A stretch of DNA of 64,000 nucleotides from Nematostella vectensis (Eukaryota; Cnidaria; Anthozoa; Actiniaria; Edwardsiidae), in assembly GCF_932526225.1 (NCBI RefSeq), contig NC_064037.1, forward strand, positions 6,405,703 through 6,469,702, written 5' to 3'. The notes below the pieces were generated by a model that was given only the letters and a program-made list of their open reading frames with translations, was not told the DNA's origin and made no database searches. This document shows, in pieces, positions 1-11,922 of this stretch (position 1 is the stretch's first letter; the number at the start of each line of letters is the position of its first letter). The translations under genes were made by a program, and so were the position numbers.

Positions 1-879
1 GAAGAGGACTTTCTGTACTTAAATTTCATATAGCCTTTCACTTATCACAATCTAACAAAAATGAAAAATAGAATGGATCTGAAATTGATTGAAATTTAGA
101 CTGCCTGCAGCCCCTAACAAAATGTGGGAGTATCTGAATACCCTAGACTTTGCCAAATAAGGAATCGCAGAGAACTGGGGCCTGACAGACTTCGCACAAC
201 ACAATACAGACATCAAGCCTTTTATCAGGGACATGCATCAAATAAGGGAATACAAAAAAAAGTGCCTAAAACAGTGCAGAAAACAGACTTGGCTTTACTC
301 TTGTTTTAGGGAATTAAGAGGAAAACTGAAGAAATTGCAGAAAATTAGTGCCTAACAAACAACACGCAACAAAAACTTGTCTTCACTCTCGTTGCACCAG
401 CAAATTAGATAAGAAATCAGGCTTCTATAGATAGTAAGTTTTATTTATGCATATGGTGTCTCTATCTGTCTATCCTAGCATATGCATATGGTGTCTTAAT
501 CTGTCTATCCTAGCACAATTTACAGCAGAAGAAACTTTAAGAACTGATACACAAAACAGACAGAAAACGCTAGAATTAAGAAACCCCAAAAAACTTCATT
601 ATTTAAACATCATAAATGTGATTATATACAAAAGATAAGCTTCATGTATGTAAGATTTTGCTCCTAAAATTGTAAAATTGTCTCCATTATTATCTCAGGG
701 CAAAAGTGCTTCAAATTCAAGAAACTGTTTTATGCGAATACTTTACTTCTCAATTTGTTTCTAATATTCCTGATCCTTCTAGTTACATCACAAGGCTGGG
801 GGCCTTTGTGAGCTAAATTTCAACATTACACTACTGCCTCTATAAATCAAAGCAGGCATCTATGTTTCAATCAAAGATT
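1..879. other. Downstream flank of the VPS37-like gene, no coding exon seen
   Basis: This AT-rich stretch follows the VPS37-like stop codon in transcription order and probably includes its 3' UTR. I see no exon with splice signals on either strand. A direct duplication of about 35 bases occurs at 447-515; both copies contain GGTGTC and CTGTCTATCCTAGCA. Confidence 0.5.
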
Positions 880-3703
880 CTAGAACTTGTAAGAGCACTG
901 GCCAGAGCGCCGTTGCTGTAAGAGTTCAGTGAGTTTCTCAGCTTTCACTCTGCGTAGATGATGGAGCGCCTTTTGAGGCATAAATGTCTGTATGAAATCC
1001 TCCATTGACATTTTACCATCAAGAAATGTGTCAACAGTTTTCTATAATGATAAAAAAAAAACATATTCAATTGTCTGTTGTTGACAGGCTCAAACTTAAG
1101 GAAGACCAAATACTTAATCAAATAAGAATTTTCAAACTAGAGAGTCAAGAGAAAGAGATAATTGGCATTCCATCAGCCCAGCAAATTAACTCCTGTATTA
1201 CCACCTCAAGTCTCCATTTTCTAAAGCATTGTTACAGTTTATTGTACATTCAGACTCACCTCAGAATCCTCCTCCGCTTGTGCAACAGCAGTTTGTAAAA
1301 GAGCTGTTGTCGTATCGCTGGAATACTGATCAGAGAGTGTATCTAAAGAGAATAATTAGCAGTTAGCTACTGTTATGTGCAGCCTTAAGTCAGGAGGCCT
1401 TCACAAGAGAAGAAAGAATTGAGCTTGCTTTAGAAAAGAAAAGACAGGATAGAATGGAGTTTGTTCATGCCATGAAAAGAGATAAAAAATAATAAAACAC
1501 AAATAAGCCACACAAAATAAATGCCAGGATTCTGTAAAACTAGTACATAGCCTTTTGGGAATGTGAACATATTTGTGTGTGATCCTGGAGCTTAGGAAAA
1601 CTTATCACACATCAATCACCATGTTGAGTAGTAATGCCACAGCCTATCTTACCCCCAATATTACATAGCTGAACATGATTTATCTCTTGCTATTATTTAC
1701 CAAGTTTTGCCTTGTTACTTTGAAACTGAGCTTGTAGCATCTCCCTGCGCTCATGTGCCTCAATCAGTTGCTGCCGCCCTTGGTTCAACTGGGGCTCAAT
1801 CTTCAGGTTAAACTCTGCTAAGCTACGGTTACTTGCCGTTAACATCTCCCGGTTCACTTCTATTTTCTTTATCTAAACAAGGAGAATACAATATGTCATA
1901 AAATATACTTTAGGATCAGCATACTTGTTAGCCCATGGCAAGTGTATAATTAAATGTGAATTGTTTTTGCAGCATGGTAAGAGATATAATTTTATACTTA
2001 GAAAGTTTATATACACCTATTTAAATTAAGGTCTTGGTAAAGGTGAATTTGACACCAGTTTGTTTTTGTGGTTTTTGTATCAATAGTTCTTAAACTTTAT
2101 TTTTGCCAAAAAAAAAAAAAATTCATAAATCGCATTCTAAGACGGCAAAAATGGGCCTTTACTGTTTCCCCTGACCTGTTGACCATGAATTCATGCCAAA
2201 TCTTTTACTTTTCAAGCATATTTTTTTTAGGCGAGAACTCAAGCTTTTCGGGGGTAACCTCGCGACGGGTTTTAAGATATTGCCTTCAAATTTTCGGGAT
2301 CTGATAGATAATTATGCCATGTCATAAAGTGTGTGAGGAATTTTCGACTGAAGATCATTTTTATAGCACTTTTCGTGTCCAAATTTCGCCAGAAATGAGA
2401 GTTTCAACTTTGATTCTTGATATTTTGTTGACAGTGTCAAATAACAAAAAGTCCTCACACACTTTGGTAGATCATCTATCTGTCATTGAGGTGCAATTAC
2501 ATGCAAGTGCATGCACAATAACGCGAAGGTGCATTATGCTCTAGAGTAAACTCCATACTTTTGAGTTTGAGGCCTCAAAACTTAAACACGGAATTAGCTA
2601 TTGCAAAAATAAAACTTGCAGGAGATAATTCAATCTTTATTTTTTTATTTGATATATAGTTTGTACATGTAGTGAAAATTGCGGCGCGACAATATTTTTT
2701 TTCCGCGGACACATCGTTTACCTTTACCGAGACCTTAAAGTTGCACTCGAAAACCCATGTGCTGTAACATGTGGGGGATCATGGGTAGCACATAAATGAC
2801 TGAATCCCTGTATCTGAAAGCCATGGGACTGTTCAGAATGTAAAAAAGAATTCTAAAGCTTTTGAAACCTGGATTTGTATTTTTTTTACGCTAATTTGTT
2901 GATTTACTTTATATGCATGAACCACAGCAGGTTATGATACATAGATTTTTCAAGTGCAATGCACAGGACCTGAAACAATCCAAGGACCCGAAATGATCCC
3001 TAAAAGTACCCCAACTGATCCCGGGACCCAAATCGACACCGAGGAGTCCCCGAAATCAACCTCAAGGAATTGCGGTAATGGACAAATGGAAAGCAGAAAT
3101 CACTTGCAATTCTTAAAGAATAATTAAGGGTTATGCCGTGGCGGTATACCCATAATTAGAGTCCGGAACAAATACACAACTTTTAATTGCAACTAAAAGG
3201 AATACAATAAAAACATAGCACAGCCTTACTAATAACATTTGTAACATTACGATGGTTGCCTTCTAAAGCATGCAGTCAAGTAAGTATTTTTCTGCAAATT
3301 CCATCTGATTTATATACCACAAACCACCCCCTGGAATGATAAGTAAGAAAACGAAATCAAGATATAAATGTTATTCATTTGATTGTGGATCACAATCAAA
3401 CTCCTGATAAAAAAGGATCTACTTATGAAAGATTACTTCTCTGGTGATTTGGCTAGCAGGCCCTTCCGATTACATAAAAACTATCCTCCTAGACTTTAAA
3501 TTACTGTCATACTTATCATCTATAAAACAGAAATCATTCCAACCAACCTCCTCTAGATCCCTCAAAATATTGTCCAAGTTCTCTTCGCTGTCCATGATTT
3601 CTTGCAGCTCGCCTTTATCGAGATGTTTCATTAGACTTAAAGCTTCGCGAACAGCATTCTCAGAGTCAAGTTTTGGAACGGCGACAGTACTCGGTGCTGA
3701 CAT
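880..3703 (-). CDS. VPS37: VPS37-family ESCRT-I subunit (complete, 4 exons)
   Basis: This is predicted to be a subunit of ESCRT-I, the complex that sorts ubiquitinated cargo into multivesicular endosomes and takes part in membrane scission. Coding exons are 3548-3703, 1701-1872, 1260-1342 and 880-1041. Junction phases match and the total is 190 residues. Exon 1 starts MSAPSTVAV and holds the acidic helix LQEIMDSEENLDNIL. Exon 2 contains REMLTASNRSLAEFNLKIEP, the most conserved block of the Mod(r) domain. Exon 3 has ALLQTAVAQAEEDSE, and exon 4 has KTVDTFLDGKMSMEDFI followed by a basic helix HHLRRVKAEKL. The order and spacing fit animal VPS37B/C, but the Pro-rich C-terminal extension of vertebrate VPS37B is absent. 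The exon 1 donor (GAG|gttgga) is weak but gives the expected protein. The start is the first in-frame ATG before the conserved region. I am confident of the family and unsure of the paralogue. Confidence 0.88.
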
Positions 3704-4863
3704 GATCAAAGAGGCAAATGAATGAAATTAAGGAGCGATTTTGAGCCAAAGTAAGTTTGTAGTTGTCTTCAGAAACGAGTGACGTTCTCTTCTCGGGGTT
3801 CTCTGTCAGTTCTATTTTAGGTCATGTAACCGCTCAATGTAAAACCACAGGAAACCAACACATCATGACGGGGGTTTCATGAAAAAAAAATCTGGCGGGG
3901 GACAACCTCGTCCCCAGGGTCTTCTGGGTAGGGTAAGGAAAACCCTAGTCTCCTTTCGCAGCCCCCAGCGGTCGGAGTCACACAGCGCTCCCTGTCCCCG
4001 CTTGGGGCTGCGAAGTAGACTAGAAAAACCCCCAAAGGAAAAAAAATCCTGATTGTGAAAGTGCCAAAAAAAGGAAAAAAAGAAAAGAAAACGTGAATGC
4101 CGCGAAAAAATAAATCTGCACGATAATTATTTAGGTTCGAAGCACACAAAAAACCTTGGCAATACGCCCAAGATTTTAGCCTATTAGGCTAGAATCTAGG
4201 AGGGGGTTTCCTCTGAAGTGGGAAATTATGAGGGTGGGGAGACATCGAAATATTAAAAGCACGTTAGGGGGCGCAGGCGACCCTTAGACTTGCCGATCGG
4301 CGGACCGGATTGACTGAATTTTGACCCCAAATCCTAAAATTTCAGATTTCAGTGCTAACGCTGCTATGGATTCGCTCTCTCTATGCTAGTTTGTGTACAC
4401 CTAAGGGATAGTATTTGATAGAGTTTCATACCGTAAATAAAGATATGACAATCACCCCCCCCCCCCCCTAGTTTCCTAATCATGTCCCCTCCCTCCTCCA
4501 CCACCTTTCTTGCTCCCAATCAGTGTTGTGATATGGCATTTACATTGAAAATCAAAATTATACATCTATTTTTATTACACCCATAGGTAATACAAAGGTA
4601 GAAATACATGATGTCATAATATCGGGCAAAAAGATGTATAGATGCAAATTCAATCCCTCAGGTATCTTAGTCAAGGTCTCAGATCAATTAACATATTTTT
4701 GGCAATTTTTGCCTAGATTAATAAAAGCCGTAAACGTGATTACAACTGAAGCAGATTAAACTTTAACAATTTAGAACATACAGATTCAGCCAAGCAATTT
4801 CTTACTTTTACTAAAAGATATGAAATGGCCGGGTCCTTGTGCGATGTTCTCATCACCGCGGAC
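3704..4863. other. Intergenic region between VPS37-like and Tlde1-like gene A
   Basis: No exon was found. The upstream side probably holds the VPS37-like promoter and 5' UTR. A GC-rich block at about 3885-4020 with self-complementary segments resembles a degraded dispersed element. A poly-C run lies near 4456-4470. Confidence 0.4.
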
Positions 4864-6297
4864 TCAAACAACATAAAGAATGCCAGAGTAAGAGGAACCC
4901 CTGTAGTACATGTGGCCACTGTTTACGATACTCTTGATTTGTCTCCAGCAAGAGTCTCTGTTGTAGCAACTGACATCTCCGGAGCTGCAGCCACCAGCTT
5001 TGACTGTCACGCAACCCAGAGACACTCTCCCCGGGTGGAGTCCCATATGCGAGCGGCCTTGATGGTTAGGTTGATGGTATGGATAGTAACCTGAGTTGTC
5101 TTCCTTCTTAGGGTAGAGGTTGTACCAGTCCAGCCCGGCATAGTTAGTACTGGTGCTCTGTGTGCCAATCAAGTACTCGCCGTAAGGCGTGGGGCCATTT
5201 CCTCCTGCTTGTACTGCAGTGCAAGTCCTTTCTGAGCTTCCCCTTTAAACAGCAATAAATTGATAAGTAGACATTGTGTCGAATTAGCCAATTAGGAAGT
5301 TTGATGAAACTCAGTAATCAAGTGTTATGATGAAAATAAAACAAATACCCATATAAAAAGACTTTCAGATTTCAAGATTTACATTTGCACAGTACAAAAC
5401 AATCCCATCGCCCTTCTTAGGCCCCTCCCTTCCCCTATCTTTTTTTGGGATGTTTTTTAATCTACTTCATGCATTTAACCCTAGGTGATGACCTAGTAAT
5501 TCCCCTCCCCTCCCCCCTCAAGTTTCGAATGCACTGGATGTATTTAACCCTAGTGATGCGGGCCATTAGACGTAGCAATTCACCTCCCCTCAAGTTTTGA
5601 ACTTACTTGATGCACTTAACCCTAAGTGTTGACCGGTAGAAGTAACAGACCGCCGCACCCGAGTTCACTTTTGGACCTCCACTCGGACTTTTGCTTTCAG
5701 GGCAGCACGATGGTATGGTTATTCTATTTGATTGACGGGAAAACAAATTGCAATGTTGTTCATACAATTTTTATTTTATATGATGATTAATAACGATTTC
5801 AGAACTTCTTACTACATATAATATTATCATTAGAAGTAGTATAGTAAGAATAAAGTTAGCCCTTTTTTGGAGGGACTCCTCCCAAAACAGTCGCCATGGC
5901 AACCCTGGGGGAACAATAGACTCGGAGGAGTAAGAACAGTAGACTAAGAGGTGTAGCAAGGAGGAGTAAAAACAATAGATAAAGATTAGATGCAATAGCT
6001 GTAGGCCTTTAGGCCTAAACACCACAAATAAATCGCTTGGATGATCACTTAATTATACAGAAGGTTTTAAATGCTCTTTGTTAATACATGTGTTACGGGT
6101 AGTATATCATATATATCGTTCGGCTCTCGGCTCTCACGGAGGTTTCACTGAATAGGGTCGGCTCATAACCGAATAAGGTGATTGTTAAAATTGATAGTGG
6201 AGCTGTGAACTTACCTGGGCTTTGAGGCCCGCCAACCGCCGCAGCCTAGTCCCCTAGTAACAAGCAACATAAGGCAACCCAAAAGCACTAACTTCAT
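4864..6297 (-). CDS. Secreted Tlde1/DUF2778-like protein, gene A (3 exons)
   Basis: The exons are 6215-6297, 5607-5723 and 4864-5242, giving 192 residues. Exon 1 encodes a signal peptide (MKLVLLGCLMLLVTRGLGCG). Exon 2 encodes a short Cys-rich region containing PSCCPESKSPSGG and VCYF. Exon 3 carries the main domain: GPTPYGEYLIG, then LDWYNLYPK, then GRSHMGLHPGRVSLGCVTV, and it ends YSGILYVV. The order 'GP-P-G-Y-I', 'L-L-P', 'R---HPG--S-GC' and a closing hydrophobic strand matches the bacterial Tlde1/DUF2778 fold. That fold is an L,D-transpeptidase relative whose nucleophile is the Cys of the S-x-GC motif. Extra cysteines suggest extracellular disulfides. I infer a secreted protein that could act on peptidoglycan, for example in immunity or microbiota control. 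Activity is unproven, and it could be a non-catalytic derivative. A paralogue lies 1.8 kb upstream with identical intron positions and phases. Confidence 0.75.
5455..5650 (-). repeat. Decaying tandem copies of the exon 2 end and its 5' splice site
   Basis: Read on the minus strand, the end of exon 2 (AGGGTTAAGTGCATCAA, then gtaagtt and AACTTGAGGGGAGG) is followed in the intron by two diverged copies. One has AGGGTTAAATACATCCA|gtgcatt with AACTTGAGGGGGG. The next has AGGGTTAAATGCATGAA|gtagatt. Units are about 70-75 bp. Only the first copy, which is the real exon end, keeps a consensus donor. Confidence 0.7.
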
Positions 6298-8088
6298 TCT
6301 GAGCGTTCTCTTTTTGTACCTAGAAACAAGGTAACTTTCGCTAAAATCTATTCTAATCACTTTTAACACAAGAAACTACAGCTCCAGGGGTGATTAAGGG
6401 GTGATTTTTTTGCCTACTTTTCTTTGAGCAAACTTCTGGTTTGTGTTTCCGTACATGCCCGCTTTTTATTTGTCCAAAAAAAGATGTGTACACTTGAGTA
6501 TCTTTATATTTAACAATTATTTCTCGAGCTCGATAATGGGCTCTAAGGCAACATCTCTCAAATCGCACTAGTAGATCATTTTGCAGAAACACAAAGAAAT
6601 ATTGGCAGGTAAAAATACTAGGGGAGGGGTGGCACCCCAGTGCCCCAACTCTTTAGCAAAGGGCGTAACCTGGTCTGATTATTTGCCATTTTGCGTATTT
6701 CAAATCCGGCACTTTCGGCTGCTAGGACGGATAACTTACGTCAAACGATAGAATGTATATAGAGCTGGAAAAGGGACTAAACTCAACCCTACCCAGCGTC
6801 TTAACAATTGATCAGAACACAGTGTAACTTACCAGAACACTGAGTCACTTATGTCAGCTATGTGTTGATGCTACGCTCGTCTTCGGGCCCTTCGGGTCTT
6901 TGAGGCAAATGCAGCAGTGAATCCTTTTTATACCTACCTCTGGTCATCGTAAAATTATTGACATTTAGTTCCTGTTTTGCTGATGGGGTGTCATGATTAA
7001 TGAACCAAATATGGTTCTACGATGTTTGCAAAACACCAGCCATTACTAAAATAGATTATTTACCCCGTCTGTGCATTTACAAAGGATGGGGGGTATAAGG
7101 AATCGGACATTCCATTGATTTGTCCGACTCATTTTAAAGCTGATCTTGAAAAGGTGTTGAGTCATTATATCTTTACTTTCCGGGGTAGGGATATCGAGCC
7201 AATATCAGGTACGCATGTTAGTGAAGTGCTTATTACGAAGCGCGATAAATTCAAATATAGTGCAGTTTTCTTCGCAGAAAGTGAATGTATGGTGAGTTTC
7301 GGGCATGTAATAAAGAAAATGTTGGTTTTCGTGGTGGACAACCTTTTCAATAAAGTTTACTCAATAAAGTTCCTATTTTCTATAAGGGCTTGCAGGGCAA
7401 TAAAGACGACCAATTGCATCTTCCTGTGTTGCTGGAAACAGGTCAATGTGTTTAATGATCCTGAGCTCAGGAGCAGGTCATGCATTAGATATTCTAGAAA
7501 GTGGCTCGACAAATACTACCTCTCCCCCTCATAAAAGGGCATAACCCGGGGGGGGGGGATTCTTCAAGGAAAAAATGATAAGGATGCTCGTCGGAAAACT
7601 CGAAAAATACCCAAAAAATACTTGCACGACCAAAAATTGCTACCATAAACAATACCTCGGGAGCCTAAAAATATCATTTTTAAGAGAAAAGCCTATTTTT
7701 TTTCTCGGATACCGCCACAAAAATACCTGAGGCCCGATTTTGACCTTTAAAAAATAAGACGAGCATCTCTATCTCAGGTATATTAAGGCCGGACTTATAC
7801 CAAGGCTTATACCTTGGAGCTATTCCTTTTTAGAACCAAACATTTCCTTTATATTTACAAATGCCAAGCCATTATAAAAGAATATTTCACGCTTGAAATA
7901 TTAGTGATATCTAAGTCTTTTACATAATTTGACTGTCAGTTTGGTTCATCCGTTTTTTTCTTCAGTAATTGTATCTTTTTGTTTAAACAATGCGCTCCTT
8001 GTTAAAATAATACTCAAGATTAGCATGCCAGGAAATACCCGTCAGATATCAGATGAACGGCCCTTAAAATGCTCTTATCACGAAGTAC
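6298..8088. other. Intergenic region between the two Tlde1-like genes
   Basis: This region should contain the promoter of gene A and the 3' UTR of gene B. No exon with homology or splice support was seen. A small inverted-repeat element lies at 7583-7767, preceded by a poly-G run near 7549-7558. Confidence 0.4.
7583..7767. mobile_element. Short inverted-repeat element (MITE-like)
   Basis: GATGCTCGTC at 7583 is matched by its complement GACGAGCATC at 7758. They bracket about 165 bp of AT-rich non-coding sequence. The inverted repeat is only 10 bp, so this is a tentative non-autonomous DNA element. Confidence 0.35.
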
Positions 8089-9605
8089 TCAAACAACATA
8101 AAGAATACCAGAGTAAGGAGAACCCCGGTAGCTCATGCTGCCACTGTTTACGATACTCTTGATCCCCTCCCAACACGAATTTTTATTGTAACATTCGTAG
8201 TCATAGCAACCCGGGGTCTTAACTGTCACACAACCCCATGACACCTTCCCCGGGTGGAGACCCATCGTCGAGCGGCCTTTCTGGGTTGACGAGTAGTAAC
8301 CATAGTAACCAGAGTTGTCTTCCTTCTTAGGGTAGAGGTTATACCAGTCCAGACCGGCATAGTTAGTACTGGTGTGGTATTTGCCAATCAGATATTCGCC
8401 GTAGGGGGTGGGGCCCTTCTGGTCGTACTCGGATGAGCCGTCTGCTTGTACAGCATCACAAGTTTCCGAATAGTTGCCCCTGATACAAACAAATGGGATA
8501 TCAGTTAAAGCCGCATTGTCACCAGTTTACTTCCGGTCGATTAACTAACAATATCCGATGATTTTTAACGGAAAACGCGAAAAATATTTCAAAATATTGA
8601 AAGCAGTGTGTCTATTGGAAGTTTCTTTGAGGATGTGATTGATAATTTAGAGCGGGTGGCCTGTTAAATCTCGGATTTTAATAGATTCTTTTGTCTTTTA
8701 ACGGTTGAGGTTTCCGTCAGACCTCCGGAAGTAAACTGGTGACAATGCGGCTTTAAGGTAAATGAAAACAAATGAATGAAATGCGGTACGCCATCCGGTA
8801 TTTGTTGTTTGTGTCCTGGTCCAGCAAATGTAAAATACAATGCTTAGGTTATTTACCCACGACTTCTTTGTAAAAAGGCAATTTGCAAGGCGCTTTCTTA
8901 CGAGGACGTTACAGGCAACGCCTCCCTGCCCCTATGTGATGACCAGTTGCGATGTTCTACGCCTCTTATTCCTTGGGGTAGATTGAACACTTCACCCGAA
9001 GTGTTGACCGGTAGGCGTAGCATATCCCCTCCCCTCCCCTGCCCACAAGTTTGAACTTACTTGATGCACTTAACCTTAAGAAGAGACTGGAAGAAGTAAC
9101 AGACCGTCGCACCCGAGTTCGCTTTTGGACCTCCACTCGGACTTTTGCTTTCAGGGCAGCAAGAAGGTATGATTATTCTATTTGATTGACAGGAAACATA
9201 TAATAACACTGTCACTTGCACACTAAACTGTGTTGATACTGCGTAAGATCTGCGTAAGATCAATGTAGATGCCGTGAATCTAAGTTACTCAGGAAGCAGA
9301 ATTGCCAAAAACCTAACATTTTCTAGCTTTCGTCTAATGTCACATAAACATGGTATCGCAACCGTTTTATTTTTACTTTTGTGAAAATCAAAATCACACC
9401 AGACTACTACTTTGAAGCGTTTCTCTAGGATTATGTTCGGCGTTTTTCTAAGGGCTTTCCAAATGTCTCGATTTTTCGATGGATGGTTTACGTACGTATT
9501 GATGGGTGGGAGGTACGTTTTGCTGTTTCTCCATGAACTGCAGCCCAGTCCCCCATGGACAAGCACCATGAGGCAACCCAACAATGCTAACTTCACGTCA
9601 GCCAT
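8089..9605 (-). CDS. Secreted Tlde1/DUF2778-like protein, gene B (3 exons)
   Basis: This is a tandem paralogue of gene A with the same three-exon, phase 2/phase 2 structure. Exon 1 is 9517-9605 or 9496-9605, exon 2 is 9061-9177 (117 bp, as in gene A) and exon 3 is 8089-8479. The protein has 198 or 205 residues depending on which of two phase-2 donors is used (gtacct or gtacgt). The signal peptide region is MADVKLALLGCLMVLVHGG. The Cys-rich region PSCCPESKSPSGG is identical to gene A. The domain motifs are GPTPYGEYLIG, LDWYNLYPKKED, GRSTMGLHPGKVSWGCVTV and a terminal YSGILYVV. The presumed catalytic His and Cys of the LHPG and GC motifs are kept, while His in RSHMG is Thr here. Conservation of these motifs between diverged copies argues that the domain is under selection. 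Intron 2 holds a TTAA-flanked MITE and is the source or target of an inverted duplication at 12696-13267. Confidence 0.74.
8505..8756. mobile_element. TTAA-flanked MITE, copy 1 (in intron 2 of Tlde1-like gene B)
   Basis: The element is 252 bp including its flanks. It starts TTAA-AGCCGCATTGTCACCAG and ends in the inverse complement, closing with GCGGCT-TTAA. Terminal inverted repeats of about 28 bp (to ACTTCCGG) surround AT-rich non-coding DNA. TTAA at both ends is the target duplication typical of piggyBac-type transposases. Further copies are at 13014-13267 and 31912-32145. Confidence 0.75.
8505..9075 (+). repeat. Inverted duplication, arm 1
   Basis: These 571 bp reappear in inverse orientation at 12696-13267. 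The arm covers MITE copy 1, the rest of intron 2 and the last 15 coding bases of exon 2 of Tlde1-like gene B. Confidence 0.8.
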
Positions 9606-10449
9606 GTTCGTGTAAAGAGTAATCTTGGTATTTTTACCGCACCCTAAAATAGAAGAAAATGTTAACATACATAATGTTTTAGTCTACGTTTGCTACAAGT
9701 TGGGCAACACGGAACAAACAATTATTTTCTCGCTAGCCACGATAAATTAACAATCAGTGTTGCGCAATAAAGAACTTACATAAAAAGTCGAAATCATGCA
9801 CCTTAAGGAATAGTTGTTGTCAGAAAGTCTATAACAGAGGCATCTTTAAAGAGAATGAAATTCTCAAACTGGCTTTCTGACCCGGAAAGTTTCCACCTAC
9901 TTACCGAAGGATGATCGCGCGCGTTTTGACTAACACACACGCAGCTATCTACCGATAACTCGAAACCTCGGTAATCAGCCAAGATAGTACATGCAAAATA
10001 AGACTTTACAATATCATGAAATGGTGTATACCACTTAGCCTTGTTGAACTGGAAATTTAATTAATCCCTAGATTTTAGATCCTCAGATTTTACAAGCTCC
10101 TGCTCAAGCTCCAACTTTTAACTGTTCTTATTAGGTGACATTTGACATTTTCGAAAAATAATTTTTGTGATCTTCCGAAAAGGTAAACACACAACAATTT
10201 AGACAAATTTTGATTTTCTTCGGAGATTTGAGTTATTCGTATTCACCTGGTTTACAGACTAACATCATCGAATCACTTACCAGCAAATTGGTGTTATAAT
10301 CTTCGAATTTTTGGAGAAAAGGGCTTACCGGATCTTATTTATACCTTTCGGCCGTCCGGGGTGGGGTCTATGGCGACCACTTGTTATACCGGTTTTGCTG
10401 ACGGACGCAAAGGTCTTGTCAGCCACGCCTTCGTTGTTGTTTTCAAAAA

Positions 10450-10798
10450 ATACCGTTAATGATCTAATAAACGCCCCCTATCTAAAGAACGCCCTATGTC
10501 AAATGAACGCCCCCCGCCCCCCTAAGCGTACAAGTTTGTATTGAACGCCCCTCTCTATTAAATGCTCCCCCACCCTTCCCTTCCAGCTTAATGTCAAGGA
10601 ACGCTTGCCGCGCAGCGCAGGCTGTAATTTAACGTGATCCTGACTTAGATTAGAACCCCGTTCACTTGGATTTGCTATATTGTTATATATGTAAAGAACA
10701 CCCCTCTCTAATAAACACCTCCTATCTATTGAACACCCCCCCTCGGACCATCGAAATTTAATAAACGCCCCGAGCATTTATTAGATCATTTACGGTAT
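10450..10798. mobile_element. MITE-like element with ~25-bp terminal inverted repeats
   Basis: The left end ATACCGTTAATGATCTAATA is matched by the right end TATTAGATCATTTACGGTAT as its inverse complement with one mismatch. The interior is rich in AACGCCCC/AACACCCC words and has no credible reading frame. This is a non-autonomous DNA element of about 350 bp. Confidence 0.7.
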
Positions 10799-11016
10799 GG
10801 ATTTATTGAGAGATTGATTATGTGATGGACATTTCGAAAAAGTCTTATTTCATTCAATCGAAAATACCACAATAGCCACCAAATGAGCCGATGGAAACGG
10901 CTATTTTTTCTATGATGACAAAAATGGCAAGCGTAGACTCTTCTGCCTGACTCGCCTTCTAGACGGGGAATCGCATTGTTAAGACGGAAGACCTAAGCAC
11001 CGAAATTTATCAGCTA

Positions 11017-11174
11017 CAGGGGCGTAGCCAAGGGGGTGGCCTAGGGGGTCCGGCCCCCCCTTTTAGCAGCCAAAAATACAGTAAATGTATGAGACATTAT
11101 TTAAAATATAGGAGAAAATGCCTTGAAAGTCCCTTTTGGGCCCCCTCCTGTTAAAAATCCTGGCTACGCCGCTG
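11017..11174. mobile_element. Short dispersed element, family 'GGGGCGTAGCC', copy 1
   Basis: CAGGGGCGTAGCCA at the left is complementary to TGGCTACGCCGCTG at the right. The interior has a C-rich run, TTTTAGCAGC and AGGAGAAAATG. A diverged copy with the same internal words lies at 28889-29047. Confidence 0.65.
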
Positions 11175-11586
11175 AGTTATAACTTTAAAACTCACCGTAC
11201 TGGATGGGCGTTTACTTAATATGTGAGACTCCCAAGTCCCAACCAAAGCAGTGTACAACGTGGTATTGAGGCTGTGGTGGGATATCCGCACGATCTCTCG
11301 TGTCAAATCCGCTATAACGCGCCCGAAAACCAATAAGACTATAGGGCGTGTAAAAAAAAAAACAGCTGGATCATTGGGAAAAGCAGCATGAAAAGCAAAC
11401 TCACTTGCCCCAAGACCATCTAGAAATAAATATATATACTTATATAATATAGTATATCTTGGTGTATTGAAAACACGCAAACTACCGTTTCAGCCCTACA
11501 AGCCTGTTTCGTGGTTGCCCACTCATCAGGGTAACTCCCCGCTCTACATCCGTGTATCGAACACTCTTTTATGAACGCCTACGCCA

Positions 11587-11922
11587 GGTCCGTACCCAGG
11601 GGGGGGGGGGGGGGGGTGCAGGGAGTGCAAACGCACTCCCCTTACACACCAGCACACACAACGGCCGAAAGTCAACTCAATAGACGTGCTAGTTGTAGAC
11701 AACACTATAAAGCATAAGCTAGATCACGCTTGTATGTAGCCAAATCTGACAATAAACGTCCCGTGGAGATACTGCAAAGGCATAAAAAAAAATCCTTTTT
11801 TGTTCTTTCAGGGGTGGTGAGATTTTTATCAAAGAACTCTCCTCCCCCGGAAAAATTAGGTCCACTTTTTCGGATTCCGTACACTCACCCCCCAACCCCC
11901 AAGAAAAATCCTGGGTACGGGC
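11587..11922. mobile_element. Inverted-repeat element with CCGTACCCAGG ends
   Basis: GTCCGTACCCAGG at about 11588 pairs with CCTGGGTACGGGC ending at 11922. The interior has a long poly-G tract and no gene. It resembles the family at 26261-26411 in its GTACCCAGG/CCTGGGTAC ends and may be a relative. Confidence 0.55.

Noticed and set aside
7115-7534. Plus-strand open frame of 139 codons between the Tlde1-like genes
   Set aside because: No family resemblance that I can see and no paralogue near the other copy; composition is like its surroundings. Left unannotated.
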